The notes beneath the pieces are model-generated. The model did not search any database. It had not been told where the DNA came from and worked only from the letters and a program-made list of their open reading frames with translations. A stretch of DNA of 64,000 bases from an uncultured Clostridium sp. (GTDB lineage Bacteria; Bacillota; Clostridia; Clostridiales; Clostridiaceae), in NCBI GenBank assembly GCA_934746015.1, contig CAKVEW010000003.1, positions 1 through 64,000 on the forward strand, written 5' to 3'. How positions within the stretch are numbered: position 1 is the first letter of the stretch; each line of letters begins with the position of its first letter. The position numbers were made by a program, and so were the translations under genes. Shown in pieces: positions 45,102 through 55,884 of this stretch.

Positions 45102-45578
45102 CTAATTTATTTCTGTAATTAATGTTAGCTCCTTTGGTAGATTAAAGATTTTATCTTTAATAAATAATGGGTATATGTATTCTGTTTGCAATTGATTAAA
45201 TGTTAGCCATTCAAAAGTATTGTATTTATCCCCTTCCACCAAAGAGAATCTATCTCCTTTATCTAATAGGTCACTTCTTGTAATATCTATTAAGAAATAT
45301 AAACATAATTCATGATATTGCTCTTTGTTAACATCTTCTCTAAAAAAATTCTGATTAAACCATAAAGGTCTAACTATATCAGAATCAATTTTTAATTCTT
45401 CTTTTAGTTCTCTTAGTATAGCTTGTTCGGCTGTTTCATGAAGCTTAACTCTACCACCTGGTAGATAGAAATAAGGAGAATGTTCATCTTTCATTGCTAA
45501 TAACTTATTTTCATGGATTATGATTGCACATACGCGATAATTAAATCTTCCTTTTGATGTTTTAAATGTAATATCCAA
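45102..45578 (-). CDS. NUDIX hydrolase
   Basis: This 158-residue protein has a NUDIX box at about 50-72 (GGRVKLHETAEQAILRELKEEL), which matches GX5EX7REUXEE except that the final conserved Gly is Lys. The substrate is unknown. I start at TTG 45578 because AGGAGG lies 9 bases upstream on the minus strand and the protein then begins MDITFKTSKG. An in-frame ATG at 45641 lacks a ribosome-binding site. Confidence 0.85.
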   Translation of the reverse strand: MDITFKTSKGRFNYRVCAIIIHENKLLAMKDEHSPYFYLPGGRVKLHETAEQAILRELKEELKIDSDIVRPLWFNQNFFREDVNKEQYHELCLYFLIDITRSDLLDKGDRFSLVEGDKYNTFEWLTFNQLQTEYIYPLFIKDKIFNLPKELTLITEIN

Positions 45579-45668
45579 GGTATTTAACCTCCTTTTATAA
45601 TTAATAATATAACTACGGAATAATATATATCTATTATACATTATTTAGGCTATCATTTATGAAAATAC

Positions 45669-45728
45669 AAATATTATGTTCTGGCTACTTAGAACTTACG
45701 AGGCTGCAAGGAATATACCATTTATTTC
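45669..45728. repeat. Dispersed hairpin repeat, copy E (degenerate)
   Basis: The head GGCTACTTAGAACTTACGAG, then GCTGCAAGGAATAT, is recognisable with the left arm ATATTATGTTCT. The right arm has diverged beyond AGGAATAT. It lies upstream of the SpoIVFA-position gene. Confidence 0.65.
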
Positions 45729-45799
45729 CTTGTTTTTTATGGAATAAAAGTGTTAGTAATTAAATATAAATACACTATTAAGAGTAGGGAGAGAGGTGT

Positions 45800-46273
45800 A
45801 TGGTTAACAATTATAACGAAGCTTATAAAGAATATTATAATAAAGTTAGGAAAAAAGTTAATGGTAAGGGAAATAAGGGTGATAATGTACTTATGACTAA
45901 AGATTATATATATCCAAGTACTTCGAATGTAGGAAATTATACTTATGGAAAAGGTAGTTATCAAATTAACTCTAGTAAAAAGAAACATAAATATATGGAG
46001 GGATTTATTATTAGGCTTATAATAACTTTTATGTTATTTTTAGTAGTGTTTTCTTTAAAGGTACTTCCTAATAAGGAAGCAAAAGAAATTTATAAAATAT
46101 GTAAGTCATCTATAAGTAGTAATTTTAATTACACAGAGTTGTTATCTGGAGTAGAGAAGTTTGGATTTGACTACAGTGGTGTTAAAAATAATATAGAAGA
46201 AAAATATAAAGAAGTTATAAATCAAATATCTAATATAAATTTAGATGATATAAATAAAGCGCTAAAGTTGTAA
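45800..46273 (+). CDS. Short single-pass membrane protein at the spoIVFA position
   Basis: This 157-residue protein has a polar, Tyr/Lys/Asn-rich N-terminal half, one transmembrane helix (LIITFMLFLVVFSLKVL, about 73-89) and an external tail of about 65 residues. SpoIVFA, the regulator of SpoIVFB, has this topology but carries a LytM-like domain after the helix, which is missing here. The gene lies 63 bases before spoIVFB. GAGAGGTG precedes ATG 45800. Assignment rests on topology and position and not on clear sequence similarity. Confidence 0.6.
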   Translation: MVNNYNEAYKEYYNKVRKKVNGKGNKGDNVLMTKDYIYPSTSNVGNYTYGKGSYQINSSKKKHKYMEGFIIRLIITFMLFLVVFSLKVLPNKEAKEIYKICKSSISSNFNYTELLSGVEKFGFDYSGVKNNIEEKYKEVINQISNINLDDINKALKL

Positions 46274-46336
46274 GGATAAAACATTAGAAATAGAAGGTGA
46301 TTTTATAGACTTGTAGTAATTATTAGGGAGATATAA

Positions 46337-47185
46337 ATGAATAGAGAAACAAAAAAGATTTTAGCAGAGATACTGTTAATATTACTTATATGTAGCTATA
46401 ATAAAATGTTTATATTTGCATTTATATGGGTGTTTCTACATGAAATAGCACATATATTAATAGCATTAAAATATGGATGTAAGTTTTATAATATAGGGTT
46501 TCATATATTTGGATTAAATGCAGAGCTTTCAGAAATTAACACCTTAAAAGACAATGAGAAGATAGTAGTATATATAGCTGGAGCTTTATTTAATATAATA
46601 GCTGCAGTTACATTTTATTTTATTAGCTTTAAGTACAAAAATATTTTTGTGGAAACTAGTATTAATTTAAACATAGGGTTAGCATTTTTCAACCTGTTAC
46701 CTGCTTATCCATTGGATGGATCTAGGATTTTAGAAATTATTTTATCAAAGAAAATATTATTTAAAAGAGCTCAAAGACTAATAAGTATAATTAGTTATAT
46801 TATAGCAGGATTATTTATTATTTCAGGAGTTTGTATTTATATTTTTCTACATAGTTTAAATTTCAGTATAATTATAGGAGCTATAATTATAGTTTATATT
46901 ACTAGAATGGAAGAACATACGTCTATGTATATAACAATGGGAAATATAGTTAAAAAAAGAAAAAAGCTTTTAAAGGATAATTATATTGAAAATAAGAGCA
47001 TATCTGTTTATTACAAGCAAGGGCTTGTTAGTGTATTAGCTTTAGTGGATAGAAATAAGTTTAATACCTTTTATATTTTAAATGATGATATGAAACTTAT
47101 TTATATATTACATGAAGATGAATTAATAGAAGCTTTAAAAAATTATGGGAATATGACTGTGGAAGAATATATTAAGAGAATGTAG
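46337..47185 (+). CDS. spoIVFB: SpoIVFB-type intramembrane zinc metalloprotease (M50)
   Basis: This 282-residue site-2-protease-like enzyme cleaves pro-sigma-K in the mother cell in Bacillus. The zinc motif HEIAH is at about 34-38, and the third ligand lies in LPAYPLDGSR at about 119-128. About six transmembrane helices precede a cytoplasmic C-terminal region that resembles a CBS half (about 195-280). Its partner is likely the product of the gene just upstream. Confidence 0.9.
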   Translation: MNRETKKILAEILLILLICSYNKMFIFAFIWVFLHEIAHILIALKYGCKFYNIGFHIFGLNAELSEINTLKDNEKIVVYIAGALFNIIAAVTFYFISFKYKNIFVETSINLNIGLAFFNLLPAYPLDGSRILEIILSKKILFKRAQRLISIISYIIAGLFIISGVCIYIFLHSLNFSIIIGAIIIVYITRMEEHTSMYITMGNIVKKRKKLLKDNYIENKSISVYYKQGLVSVLALVDRNKFNTFYILNDDMKLIYILHEDELIEALKNYGNMTVEEYIKRM

Positions 47186-47189
47186 AATG

Positions 47190-47580
47190 AAGAATGTAAA
47201 ATTGATGTTGAAATTTTTTTAGGAGTTTCTTATAGAAATTTATTCTGGTAATTTAAAGAAAATTACTTGGATAATTCTATAGTGGACACTCTAAATTATT
47301 AACTTGGAGCTGTTGTAACAGCTCCTTTACCTTTGTTAGTAGATATGCTAGAATAGAAAAGATATTGGCGCTGTCGCTCAATGAAGAATGTAAAATGAAA
47401 AATGTAAAATTGATGATGAAACTCCTAAGGGAGTTCATTAAATAATGAAGAATGAAAAATGTAGAATGTAGAATTAATGTAGAAACTCCCAGGGGAGTTT
47501 CTGAAATTTCATAATTCTACATTTTACATTCTACATTTTACATTCAAGAAGCGTAGCTTCTTTAAATTCTCGTTCTAGGA
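47190..47580. repeat. Modular heptamer/hairpin repeat, copy 5 (largest)
   Basis: The 404-base gap starts with a decayed hairpin region (GGAGCTGTTGTAACAGCTCC at 47308-47327). From 47380 there are arrays of AATGAAGAATGTAAAATG-type heptamers, hairpins GAAACTCCTAAGGGAGTTC and AGAAACTCCC/GGGGAGTTTCT, then the complementary array CATTTTACATTCTACATTTT (47520-47544) and hairpin AGAAGCGTAGCTTCT. The left and right heptamer arrays are imperfect inverted repeats of each other. No gene is seen. Confidence 0.75.
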
Positions 47581-47589
47581 GGAAGTATT

Positions 47590-49443
47590 ATGAAAAAAAT
47601 TACTGACCATATTCTATATAAGGTTGAAAAACCATCAAGATATGTTGGTGGAGAGTTAAATCAAGTAGTAAAAGATCCAAAAGATGTTGATATAAGATTT
47701 GCTTTTTGTTTCCCAGATGTATATGAAGTAGGAATGTCTCATTTAGGAACAAGAATACTTTATCATACTATAAATCAAAGAAAAGATACATATTGTGAAA
47801 GAGTTTTTGCACCATGGCCGGATATGGAAGCTGAACTTAGAAAAAATGAAATTCCATTAATGACTTTGGAAACTAAGGATCCGCTTACAGATTTTGATAT
47901 ATTAGGATTTACTCTTCAATATGAAATGAGTTATACAAATATATTAAATATGCTTGATATGGCAGGAATTACTTATAGAGCTTCAGAAAGAGGAGAAGAT
48001 GAGCCAATAATTATGGCTGGTGGTCCTTGTGCATATAATCCTGAACCTCTATATGACATAGTTGATTTCTTTGAAATAGGTGAAGGTGAAGAAATCATGA
48101 ATGATGTTCTTGATGTATATAAAAAGTACAAGGGAAAAGGAAAGAAAAAAGAATTCTTAAGAGAAATATCTAAAATTCAAGGAGTTTATGTGCCTTCATT
48201 ATATGATGTTACTTATAATGAAGATGGAACAATAAAAGAATTTAAACCAAAATATGAAGATGTTCCAGCAAGAGTAAAAAAGAGAATTATTAATAATTTT
48301 GATAAAGTAGATTTTCCATTAGATATGATAGTTCCTTATTCTGAAATAGTACATGATAGAGTAGTCTTAGAAACTTCAAGAGGATGTACTAATGGATGTA
48401 GATTCTGTCAAGCAGGTATGATTTATAGACCAGTTAGAGAAAAGACAACTAATACTTTATTAGATCAAGCTGATAAAATGATTAAAGCTACAGGATATCA
48501 AGAAGTTTCACTTGCTTCTTTAAGTATTTGTGATTATTCAGATATACAAAATCTTGTTAGTACTTTAATTTTACAGCATGGAGATAAGAATGTTGGTGTT
48601 GCACTTCCATCTATAAGAGTTGATGCTTTTTCAGTTGATTTAATAAAAGAAATCCAAAAGGTTAGAAAAACAGGATTAACCTTTGCTCCAGAAGCTGGCT
48701 CTCAAAGAATGAGGGACATAATAAATAAGGGGTTAACTGAAGAAAGAATATTAGAAGCAACTAAAAGTGCCTTTGAATCAGGCTGGAGCACTATTAAGCT
48801 ATACTTTATTCTAGGACTTCCTTATGAAGAATTAGAAGATGCTGCTGGAATTGGAGAATTAGCAGAAAAGATGGCTGCTGTTTATTATAATATTCATAAA
48901 GATAAGAGACAAAAGGGCTTGAAGATTAATGTAAGTACATCAATACTTGTACCAAAACCATTTACACCATTCCAATGGGCTCCAATGGCTAGACCAGAAG
49001 AGGTATGGAAGAAGATAGATGCAGTTAAGGGTGCTATAAAGACTAGAGCTATACATTATAATTATCATGAGCAAAAAACATCCTTTATGGAAGCTGTATT
49101 CGCAAGAGGAGATAGAAGAACTTGCGAGCTATTAATAAAGGCCTTTGAAAAGGGTGCAAAATTTGATGGATGGTCAGAGTACTTTAAGTATGATATATGG
49201 ATGGAAGCTATGAAAGAATGCAATATAGATGAAGATTTCTATGTTTATAGAGATAGAAGCTATGATGAAATACTTCCTTGGGATTTCATAGATATTGGAG
49301 TTAATAGAAGATATTTAGAAGTTGAAAATGAAAAGGCAAAGAAAGCAGAACTTACACAAAACTGTAGAAAAGGTTGTACAGGTTGTGGAGTAAATGTTAA
49401 CTTTAAAGAAGGGAAGTGTTTTGAAGGTGCGTTATGTAATTAA
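47590..49443 (+). CDS. Radical SAM protein, TIGR03960-like (B12-binding-like N-terminus)
   Basis: This 617-residue protein has an N-terminal cobalamin-binding-like domain (about 1-200), the iron-sulfur motif SRGCTNGCRFCQAG (Cys pattern CxxxCxxC, about 264-277), a radical SAM barrel, and a C-terminal Cys cluster (NCRKGCTGCGVN). The family is always paired with the DUF2344 protein encoded next, with a 17-base overlap here. Its reaction is unknown. RNase G and L21 follow, suggesting an RNA or ribosome link. Confidence 0.9.
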   Translation: MKKITDHILYKVEKPSRYVGGELNQVVKDPKDVDIRFAFCFPDVYEVGMSHLGTRILYHTINQRKDTYCERVFAPWPDMEAELRKNEIPLMTLETKDPLTDFDILGFTLQYEMSYTNILNMLDMAGITYRASERGEDEPIIMAGGPCAYNPEPLYDIVDFFEIGEGEEIMNDVLDVYKKYKGKGKKKEFLREISKIQGVYVPSLYDVTYNEDGTIKEFKPKYEDVPARVKKRIINNFDKVDFPLDMIVPYSEIVHDRVVLETSRGCTNGCRFCQAGMIYRPVREKTTNTLLDQADKMIKATGYQEVSLASLSICDYSDIQNLVSTLILQHGDKNVGVALPSIRVDAFSVDLIKEIQKVRKTGLTFAPEAGSQRMRDIINKGLTEERILEATKSAFESGWSTIKLYFILGLPYEELEDAAGIGELAEKMAAVYYNIHKDKRQKGLKINVSTSILVPKPFTPFQWAPMARPEEVWKKIDAVKGAIKTRAIHYNYHEQKTSFMEAVFARGDRRTCELLIKAFEKGAKFDGWSEYFKYDIWMEAMKECNIDEDFYVYRDRSYDEILPWDFIDIGVNRRYLEVENEKAKKAELTQNCRKGCTGCGVNVNFKEGKCFEGALCN

Positions 49444-50128
49444 GTTCACAAAAGAATCAAGCATTAAATTTATATCTCATTTAGATTTAATGAGAACAAT
49501 TCAAAGGGTAATAAGAAGAGCAGATCTTCCTATGGAATACTCTAAGGGATTTAATCCTCATATGGCAATGTCAATAGCACAACCTTTATCAGTTGGTGTT
49601 TATTCAGATGCTGAATATATGGATATAGTATTAGTTGAAGAACTAAATGAAGATGAAATAATAAATAGATTAAATGAAAAGACTGCATCAGGTATTAGAT
49701 TTTTAGAAGCTAGAAAAGTAATTAATAAGGAAGGGGAAAAGAAACTTCCTCAAAGTATGGCTTTAGTAGATGCAGCTAGATTTACTATAAAGATGGTATG
49801 TACAGATGCAAATATAGTAGAAGAAAAAATGAAGGCTTTAGAAAAAGAAAGTCAATGGACTACTATAAAGAAAAGCAAAAAAGGTGAAAAAGAAGTAAAT
49901 TTAAGAACTATGATTAAGGAAATGAAATATTGGATAAATGATGAGGAGTTAATTATCAATATAGTAGTTTCCTCAGGAAGTAGAGAACACTTATCACCAG
50001 ATTTAGTAGCAAACTATATAAAAAATAATATTCCTGAAATAGAAGAAGATGCATTTGTAGATATAAAGAGAGAAGAGATGTATGTATTAGATAACAATAA
50101 ATACATACCAATATATAAATTTATTTAG
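49427..50128 (+). CDS. TIGR03936/DUF2344 radical SAM-associated protein
   Basis: This 233-residue protein shows YVIKFTKESSIKFISHLDLMRTIQRVIRRADLPMEYSKGFNPHM, the family's signature start, and AQPLSVGVYSDAEYMDI. GTG 49427 fits the family start; an in-frame ATG at 49394 would add 11 residues that lie within the upstream gene. It acts with the radical SAM protein. The function is unknown. RNase G follows after 13 bases. Confidence 0.88.
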   Translation: MRYVIKFTKESSIKFISHLDLMRTIQRVIRRADLPMEYSKGFNPHMAMSIAQPLSVGVYSDAEYMDIVLVEELNEDEIINRLNEKTASGIRFLEARKVINKEGEKKLPQSMALVDAARFTIKMVCTDANIVEEKMKALEKESQWTTIKKSKKGEKEVNLRTMIKEMKYWINDEELIINIVVSSGSREHLSPDLVANYIKNNIPEIEEDAFVDIKREEMYVLDNNKYIPIYKFI

Positions 50129-50141
50129 GGAAGTGTATTTT

Positions 50142-51590
50142 ATGAGAGAAATTTTCATTGAAAGAGATGAATTGCTTTTAAGAATCGCCATAAAGGAAAA
50201 TGGAAAGCTTGTAGAGTGCTTCTTTGAAGAAGTCTCTCAAGATCCTAAAATAGGAGAAATTTATAAGGGAAGAGTAAAGAATATAGTTCCTGCTATAAAT
50301 TCTATTTTTGTGGATATTGGATTAGAAAAAGAAGCATATATGTACCTTAGTAATGAAATAAAAAATAAAGGCTTAAAAAAAGGCGATGAACTTTTAGTTG
50401 AAGTAATAAAGGAGCCTTTAAATAATAAAGGTGCTAAGGTAAGTAAAAATGTAAGTATTCCAGGCAGATTTATGGTATTAACTCTAGGGGAGAGCGGTAT
50501 TAGCTTTTCAAAGAGAATTAATAGTCAGGAAGAAAAAGATAGAATTTCTAAGGCTATTAATGAAATAGATGGTTATGGCATAACTATGAGAACAGAAGCA
50601 GTGCATGCTGGTGATGAGGATTTATTAGAAGAAAAATTAAGGCTTTTATCAGAATTTGATACTCTTACAAAGAAGTTAAGGTATAGTCTTAACTTAGGAA
50701 AGGTATATGGAGAAAATATAATTTTAAATAAAGTAATTATGGAAAACCTAGGAACAGAGTGTAGGATAATTACTAATAATGATGAAGATTTAAAAGAAGT
50801 TTATTCCATAGTAGAAGCGAATAAAGATATAAGTATAGAAAAATATGATAATAGTTTAAGTTTATTTAATTATTATGGAATAGAAAAAGAAATTTTAAAA
50901 CTACGCCATAAAAAAGTTGCCTTAAATTGTGGTGGGAATATAGTTATTGATAAAACAGAAGCTATGTATGTTATAGATGTTAATTCATCAAAGAATACTA
51001 AAGGTAGAAGCTTTGATAAAACAATATTGCAAACTAATTTAGAAGCTGCTAAAGAGATAGGAAGACAAATTAGATTAAGAAACTTAGCTGGTATTATAGT
51101 TATAGACTTTATAGATATGAGAGACTTTTCACAAAAAGCCTTAGTTATTGAAGCTCTAAAGGATTCATTAAAAGAAGATAAGGGAAATGTTAAGGTATTT
51201 CCTTTTACTGAATTAGATTTAATTCAAATTGCAAGAAAGAGAAGAGGAAAATCTATATATGAATATTTAGAGGAAGGCTGCAAAAGATGTAATAAGGAAG
51301 GCTTTGTTTTAAAGTTATCCTATATAGAAAAATTAATTAAAAATGATATAATTAAGGCAGAAGAAGAAAATTCTATTAAGGCTTTTTACATTGAGTTAGA
51401 TAAAAATTATGAAGAAATAGTTAGAGGAGATGAATTCTCATTTTTATCTAATATACATTCATTAAATAATGAAATTTATTTAAATTTTGTAGATGGAATT
51501 GAGGGTTATAAAATAGAACCTTTAATATTTAACAGTCAAAAAGAAAACGTAAAAAATTATCTTATAAAAGCTTATGAAAAATATGAATAA
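50142..51590 (+). CDS. rng: Ribonuclease G/E family endoribonuclease
   Basis: This 482-residue single-strand endoribonuclease has an S1 domain (about 35-110, GEIYKGRVKNIVPAINSIFVDIGLEKEAYMYL), the catalytic DNase I-like region with IDVNSSKNTKGRS (about 275-287) and IIVIDFIDM (about 316-324), and the zinc-link CKRC (about 380). ATG 50142 is chosen with GGGAAG upstream; GTG 50133 is possible. It matches RNase G size, without an RNase E scaffold. Confidence 0.93.
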   Translation: MREIFIERDELLLRIAIKENGKLVECFFEEVSQDPKIGEIYKGRVKNIVPAINSIFVDIGLEKEAYMYLSNEIKNKGLKKGDELLVEVIKEPLNNKGAKVSKNVSIPGRFMVLTLGESGISFSKRINSQEEKDRISKAINEIDGYGITMRTEAVHAGDEDLLEEKLRLLSEFDTLTKKLRYSLNLGKVYGENIILNKVIMENLGTECRIITNNDEDLKEVYSIVEANKDISIEKYDNSLSLFNYYGIEKEILKLRHKKVALNCGGNIVIDKTEAMYVIDVNSSKNTKGRSFDKTILQTNLEAAKEIGRQIRLRNLAGIIVIDFIDMRDFSQKALVIEALKDSLKEDKGNVKVFPFTELDLIQIARKRRGKSIYEYLEEGCKRCNKEGFVLKLSYIEKLIKNDIIKAEEENSIKAFYIELDKNYEEIVRGDEFSFLSNIHSLNNEIYLNFVDGIEGYKIEPLIFNSQKENVKNYLIKAYEKYE

Positions 51591-51595
51591 ATTGC

Positions 51596-51625
51596 TTTAC
51601 AATCTACATAATAGTATGGTAAAAT
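51596..51625 (+). promoter_or_regulatory. Promoter of the rplU-prp-rpmA operon
   Basis: TTTACA (51596-51601), an 18-base spacer and TAAAAT (51620-51625) preceded by TGG form a good sigma-A promoter just after rng. Confidence 0.75.
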
Positions 51626-51629
51626 AGCA

Positions 51630-51712
51630 GATGTTAAACCGCGCATAAGAGGTTTTTATATAAACAAAGTTTAGAACTTTGTACCTCGGTTGGCGAAACC
51701 GTAATAAGAGGA
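51630..51712 (+). ncRNA. Ribosomal protein L21 leader (cis-regulatory RNA)
   Basis: The untranslated leader holds two stems: AAACCGC...GAGGTTTT-type pairing and AAGTTTAGAACTTT, then CCTCGGTTGGCGAAACCGTAAT before AAGAGGAGG. This matches the position and the typical GGTTGGCGAAACC segment of Firmicute L21 leaders, which bind excess L21 and repress the operon. Confidence 0.75.
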
Positions 51713-51722
51713 GGTGTTTTTA

Positions 51723-52034
51723 ATGTACGCAGTATTATCTACAGGAGGAAAACAATACAGAGTTCAAGAAGGAGACGTAATATTCGTTGAAAAACTTAAC
51801 GCTGAAGTTGACTCAACAGTTGAATTAACAGAAGTATTAGCAGTTTCAAATGGTGATGCTTTAAAAGTTGGTACACCAGTTGTAGAAGGTGCTAAGGTTG
51901 TTGCTAAGGTTTTATCTCAAGGTAAAGCTAAGAAGATAACTGTTTTCAAGTATAAGGCTAAAAAGGACTACAGAAAGAAAACTGGTCACAGACAACCATA
52001 CACTAAGTTAGTAATTGAAAAAATCGAAGCTTAA
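51723..52034 (+). CDS. rplU: 50S ribosomal protein L21
   Basis: This 103-residue protein shows [18 protein letters not shown] at the start and [22 protein letters not shown] at the end, both diagnostic. GAGGAGG lies 8 bases before ATG 51723. prp follows after 5 bases. Confidence 0.98.
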   Translation: MYAVLSTGGKQYRVQEGDVIFVEKLNAEVDSTVELTEVLAVSNGDALKVGTPVVEGAKVVAKVLSQGKAKKITVFKYKAKKDYRKKTGHRQPYTKLVIEKIEA

Positions 52035-52039
52035 TTATT

Positions 52040-52414
52040 ATGATTGAGATTAGAATTTTAAAAAAAGAAAATTTAATACTTGGATTTAAGATAGAAGGTC
52101 ATGCTTTATCTAAGGCTGAAATGGAGAAAAGTGGAGATGCTTATGATTTAATTTGCAATTCAGTTTCTGTATTATCTCAAAGTGCTTTAATAGGTATTAA
52201 AGAGATATTAAAGCTTAAGGTTAAGTATAATATCAATGATGGATTTTTACATATAAATTTATCAAATCTTAAAGATCAAGAAATAGAGAAAGCTCAAGTC
52301 TTACTTTTAACTTTTGAAAAAAGTATAGAAAGCTTGATGGAATCTCTTAAATTAACTTTTGGAAATAAGAAAGACAGTGAATATATAAGATTGTTGAAAG
52401 AGGAGGTGCAATAG
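52040..52414 (+). CDS. prp: Ribosomal-processing cysteine protease Prp (YsxB)
   Basis: This 124-residue protease removes the N-terminal extension of L27 in Firmicutes. The catalytic His (KIEGHAL, about 21) and Cys ([14 protein letters not shown], about 38) are present. It lies between rplU and rpmA as usual, and the neighbouring L27 has the matching cleavage motif. Confidence 0.93.
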   Translation: MIEIRILKKENLILGFKIEGHALSKAEMEKSGDAYDLICNSVSVLSQSALIGIKEILKLKVKYNINDGFLHINLSNLKDQEIEKAQVLLLTFEKSIESLMESLKLTFGNKKDSEYIRLLKEEVQ

Positions 52415-52415
52415 T

Positions 52416-52715
52416 ATGTTAATAATGAACCTTCAATTATTTGCCCACAAAAAAGGGGTAGGTAGCTCAAAGAACGGTAGAGATTCAGAATCTAAGAGAT
52501 TAGGAGTTAAAGCTGCTGACGGAGAGTTCGTTTTAGCTGGTAACATTTTAGTTAGACAAAGAGGAACAAAGATTCATCCAGGAACTAATGTTGGTAAGGG
52601 TGGAGATGACACTCTATTTGCTAAAGAAGACGGCGTTGTTAGATTTGAAAGAATGGGTAGAGATAAGAAAAAAGTTAGCATTTACCCAGTAAATCTTGAA
52701 GAAATAGCAGAATAA
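52416..52715 (+). CDS. rpmA: 50S ribosomal protein L27
   Basis: This 99-residue protein has the Firmicute N-terminal extension [10 protein letters not shown] ahead of [20 protein letters not shown]. Prp is expected to cut after LQLFA so that the processed N-terminus can reach the peptidyl transferase centre. GGAGGTG precedes the start, which directly follows prp. Confidence 0.98.
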   Translation: MLIMNLQLFAHKKGVGSSKNGRDSESKRLGVKAADGEFVLAGNILVRQRGTKIHPGTNVGKGGDDTLFAKEDGVVRFERMGRDKKKVSIYPVNLEEIAE

Positions 52716-52727
52716 TATTATTTTCAC

Positions 52728-52752
52728 AAAGCACCCTAATTTAGGGTGCTTT
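52728..52752 (+). terminator. Terminator after rpmA
   Basis: AAAGCACCCTAA pairs with TTAGGGTGCTTT, then ATTTT. Confidence 0.92.
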
Positions 52753-52774
52753 ATTTTATGAAAATATCAAATCT

Positions 52775-52870
52775 AAAAAAATGGGCAATTGACAATGAAT
52801 AAGTTTGCCCATTGTACACTGTCAATTGTCCATTTTTTGTGCTTTAGCACAATGTAGAATGAAGAATATG
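52775..52870. repeat. Modular heptamer/hairpin repeat, copy 6
   Basis: GGGCAATTGACAATGAA is opposed by a complementary stretch, TGTCAATTGTCCATT. It is followed by hairpin TTGTGCTTTAGCACAA and AATGTAGAATGAAGAATATG. The remainder of the gap to obgE holds TGT-TATAAT (52976-52984), an extended -10 promoter for obgE. Confidence 0.6.
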
Positions 52871-53034
52871 TAATAGAAAAGATTTTGTGACAACTGTTAA
52901 AACTAAATTATATAGTTAAATTTAGTTTTCAATAACATAATTAAAATAACCTTAAGAAATTGATATTTATAGTTATGTTATAATAAACCTTAAGAAGATT
53001 GAAATAATAAGAATAAGGTAAGAATATTTTATGA

Positions 53035-54339
<1,305 letters not shown>

Positions 54340-54354
54340 TTTAGGAGGAATAAG

Positions 54355-54648
54355 ATGATAACAGGGAAACAAAGAGCTTATTTAAGAGGTCTTGCAAATA
54401 ATATGGATCCAATATTTCAAATAGGAAAGAATGGAATAGAAGATGCTTTTTTAAATCAATTAGAAGAAGCTTTAGAAGCAAGAGAATTAATTAAGATAAA
54501 GGTGCTAGAAAATAGTGGATTAGCTGCAAGAGAAGCATCAAATGAAATATGTGAAAAAATTAATTGCGAAGGTATTCAAGCAATTGGTAGTAAAATAGTT
54601 TTATATAAAAAATCCTCAAAAAAACCAAAGATAGAATTACCTAGGTAA
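54355..54648 (+). CDS. yhbY: YhbY-family CRM-domain RNA-binding protein
   Basis: This 97-residue CRM domain binds pre-50S ribosomal particles. MITGKQRAYLRGLANNMDPIFQIGKNGI and the loop LIKIKVLENSG are typical. It sits between obgE and nadD as in most Firmicutes; nadD starts 4 bases later. Confidence 0.95.
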   Translation: MITGKQRAYLRGLANNMDPIFQIGKNGIEDAFLNQLEEALEARELIKIKVLENSGLAAREASNEICEKINCEGIQAIGSKIVLYKKSSKKPKIELPR

Positions 54649-54652
54649 TAAT

Positions 54653-55270
54653 ATGAGTAAAATTGGTATATTAGGAGGAACTTTTAATCCTATTCACTTA
54701 GCACATTTGTATATAGCATATGAGGCTAAGAGCCAATTAAACTTAGATAAAATAATATTTATGCCAGCAGGAAGTCCACCTCATAAAAAAGATAAAGAGG
54801 TATTAGAGGCTTCCTTAAGGTATAATATGGTTTGTGAAGCTATTAAAAATTATGAGGATTTTGAAATAAGCAATTACGAAATTGATAAAGCAGGGTATAG
54901 TTATACTTATGAAACTTTAGAAAACTTTAAATCAGAGGATAATGAATTATATTTTATTACAGGTGCTGATTGTCTTATGGATATTGAAAAATGGAAGAAG
55001 CCAGAAGAAATATTTAAGCTTTCAAAGTTAGTAGTATTTAACAGACCAGGTTACAGTAAGAAAAACTTAATAATTCAAAAAGATAAAATTGAAATGAAGT
55101 TTAACACAAATATAAAGTTTTTAGATATAATAGACTTAGAAATTTCATCCTCTATGATTAGGGAGAGAATAAATGAAGGTAAAAGAGTTGACTTTTTTCT
55201 TTCTAAAGAGGTTTTGAATTTTATTAAAGAGAATAATATATATAATTATTGTAACAATATTAAGCTCTAA
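54653..55270 (+). CDS. nadD: Nicotinate-nucleotide adenylyltransferase
   Basis: This 205-residue enzyme makes deamido-NAD from nicotinate mononucleotide and ATP. GGTFNPIHLAHL (HxGH-type motif with the first His as HL, about 8-19), MPAGSPPHKK and the late ISSSMIRERI (SxxxxR/S) are present. yqeK follows. Confidence 0.96.
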   Translation: MSKIGILGGTFNPIHLAHLYIAYEAKSQLNLDKIIFMPAGSPPHKKDKEVLEASLRYNMVCEAIKNYEDFEISNYEIDKAGYSYTYETLENFKSEDNELYFITGADCLMDIEKWKKPEEIFKLSKLVVFNRPGYSKKNLIIQKDKIEMKFNTNIKFLDIIDLEISSSMIRERINEGKRVDFFLSKEVLNFIKENNIYNYCNNIKL

Positions 55271-55296
55271 TAAAAGTGATATTTAAGGAGAGAATT

Positions 55297-55863
55297 ATGA
55301 TTAGTATAGATGAAATGAAAGTCTACCTTAAAAATAACTTAATTGAGAATAGATATATTCACGTATTAGGAGTAGTTGACACAGCCATAAGACTTGCAAA
55401 AATTAATGAGGTAGATGAAAAAAAAGCAGAGATTGCTGCTTTAGCACATGATATAGCTAAGAACATGACAATTTATGAATTAAAAGAAATTTTAGATAAA
55501 AACAATATAAAGCTATCTTATGATGAAGAAAACAATCAAGAACTTTGGCATAGTATGGTTGGTCCTATAGTGGCTAAAGAAATTTTTGGAATTGAAGATG
55601 AAGAAATTTTAAGTGCTATGAGATGGCATACTACTGGTAAAGAAAATATGAGTAAATTAGATAAAGTAATCTATATGGCAGATATGATAGAACCAAATAG
55701 AAATTTCCCAGGGGTGGATATTCTAAGAAGAGAAACCTTCAAAGATTTAGATAATGGTGTTCTTCAAGGTTTAAATCATACTATTAAGTACTTGTTAAAT
55801 AAGGGTGTTGCTATTGATATAAATAGTATTAAGGCAAGAAATTATTTATTGCTGCATAAGTAA
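55297..55863 (+). CDS. yqeK: YqeK-family HD-domain Ap4A hydrolase
   Basis: This 188-residue HD-domain phosphohydrolase cleaves diadenosine tetraphosphate. The ligands are visible in RYIHVLGV (His), ALAHDIAKNM (HD, about 50), ELWHSMVGP and MRWHTTGKENMS, with MADMIEPNR. ATG 55297 is chosen for AAGGAGAG upstream. Confidence 0.94.
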   Translation: MISIDEMKVYLKNNLIENRYIHVLGVVDTAIRLAKINEVDEKKAEIAALAHDIAKNMTIYELKEILDKNNIKLSYDEENNQELWHSMVGPIVAKEIFGIEDEEILSAMRWHTTGKENMSKLDKVIYMADMIEPNRNFPGVDILRRETFKDLDNGVLQGLNHTIKYLLNKGVAIDINSIKARNYLLLHK

Positions 55864-55884
55864 TTATTTAAAGGGGATTTAAAG

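Noticed and set aside
45737..45988. 83-residue hydrophobic minus-strand frame
   Set aside because: It is the antisense of the Lys/Tyr/Asn-rich start of the SpoIVFA-position gene and has no start signal.
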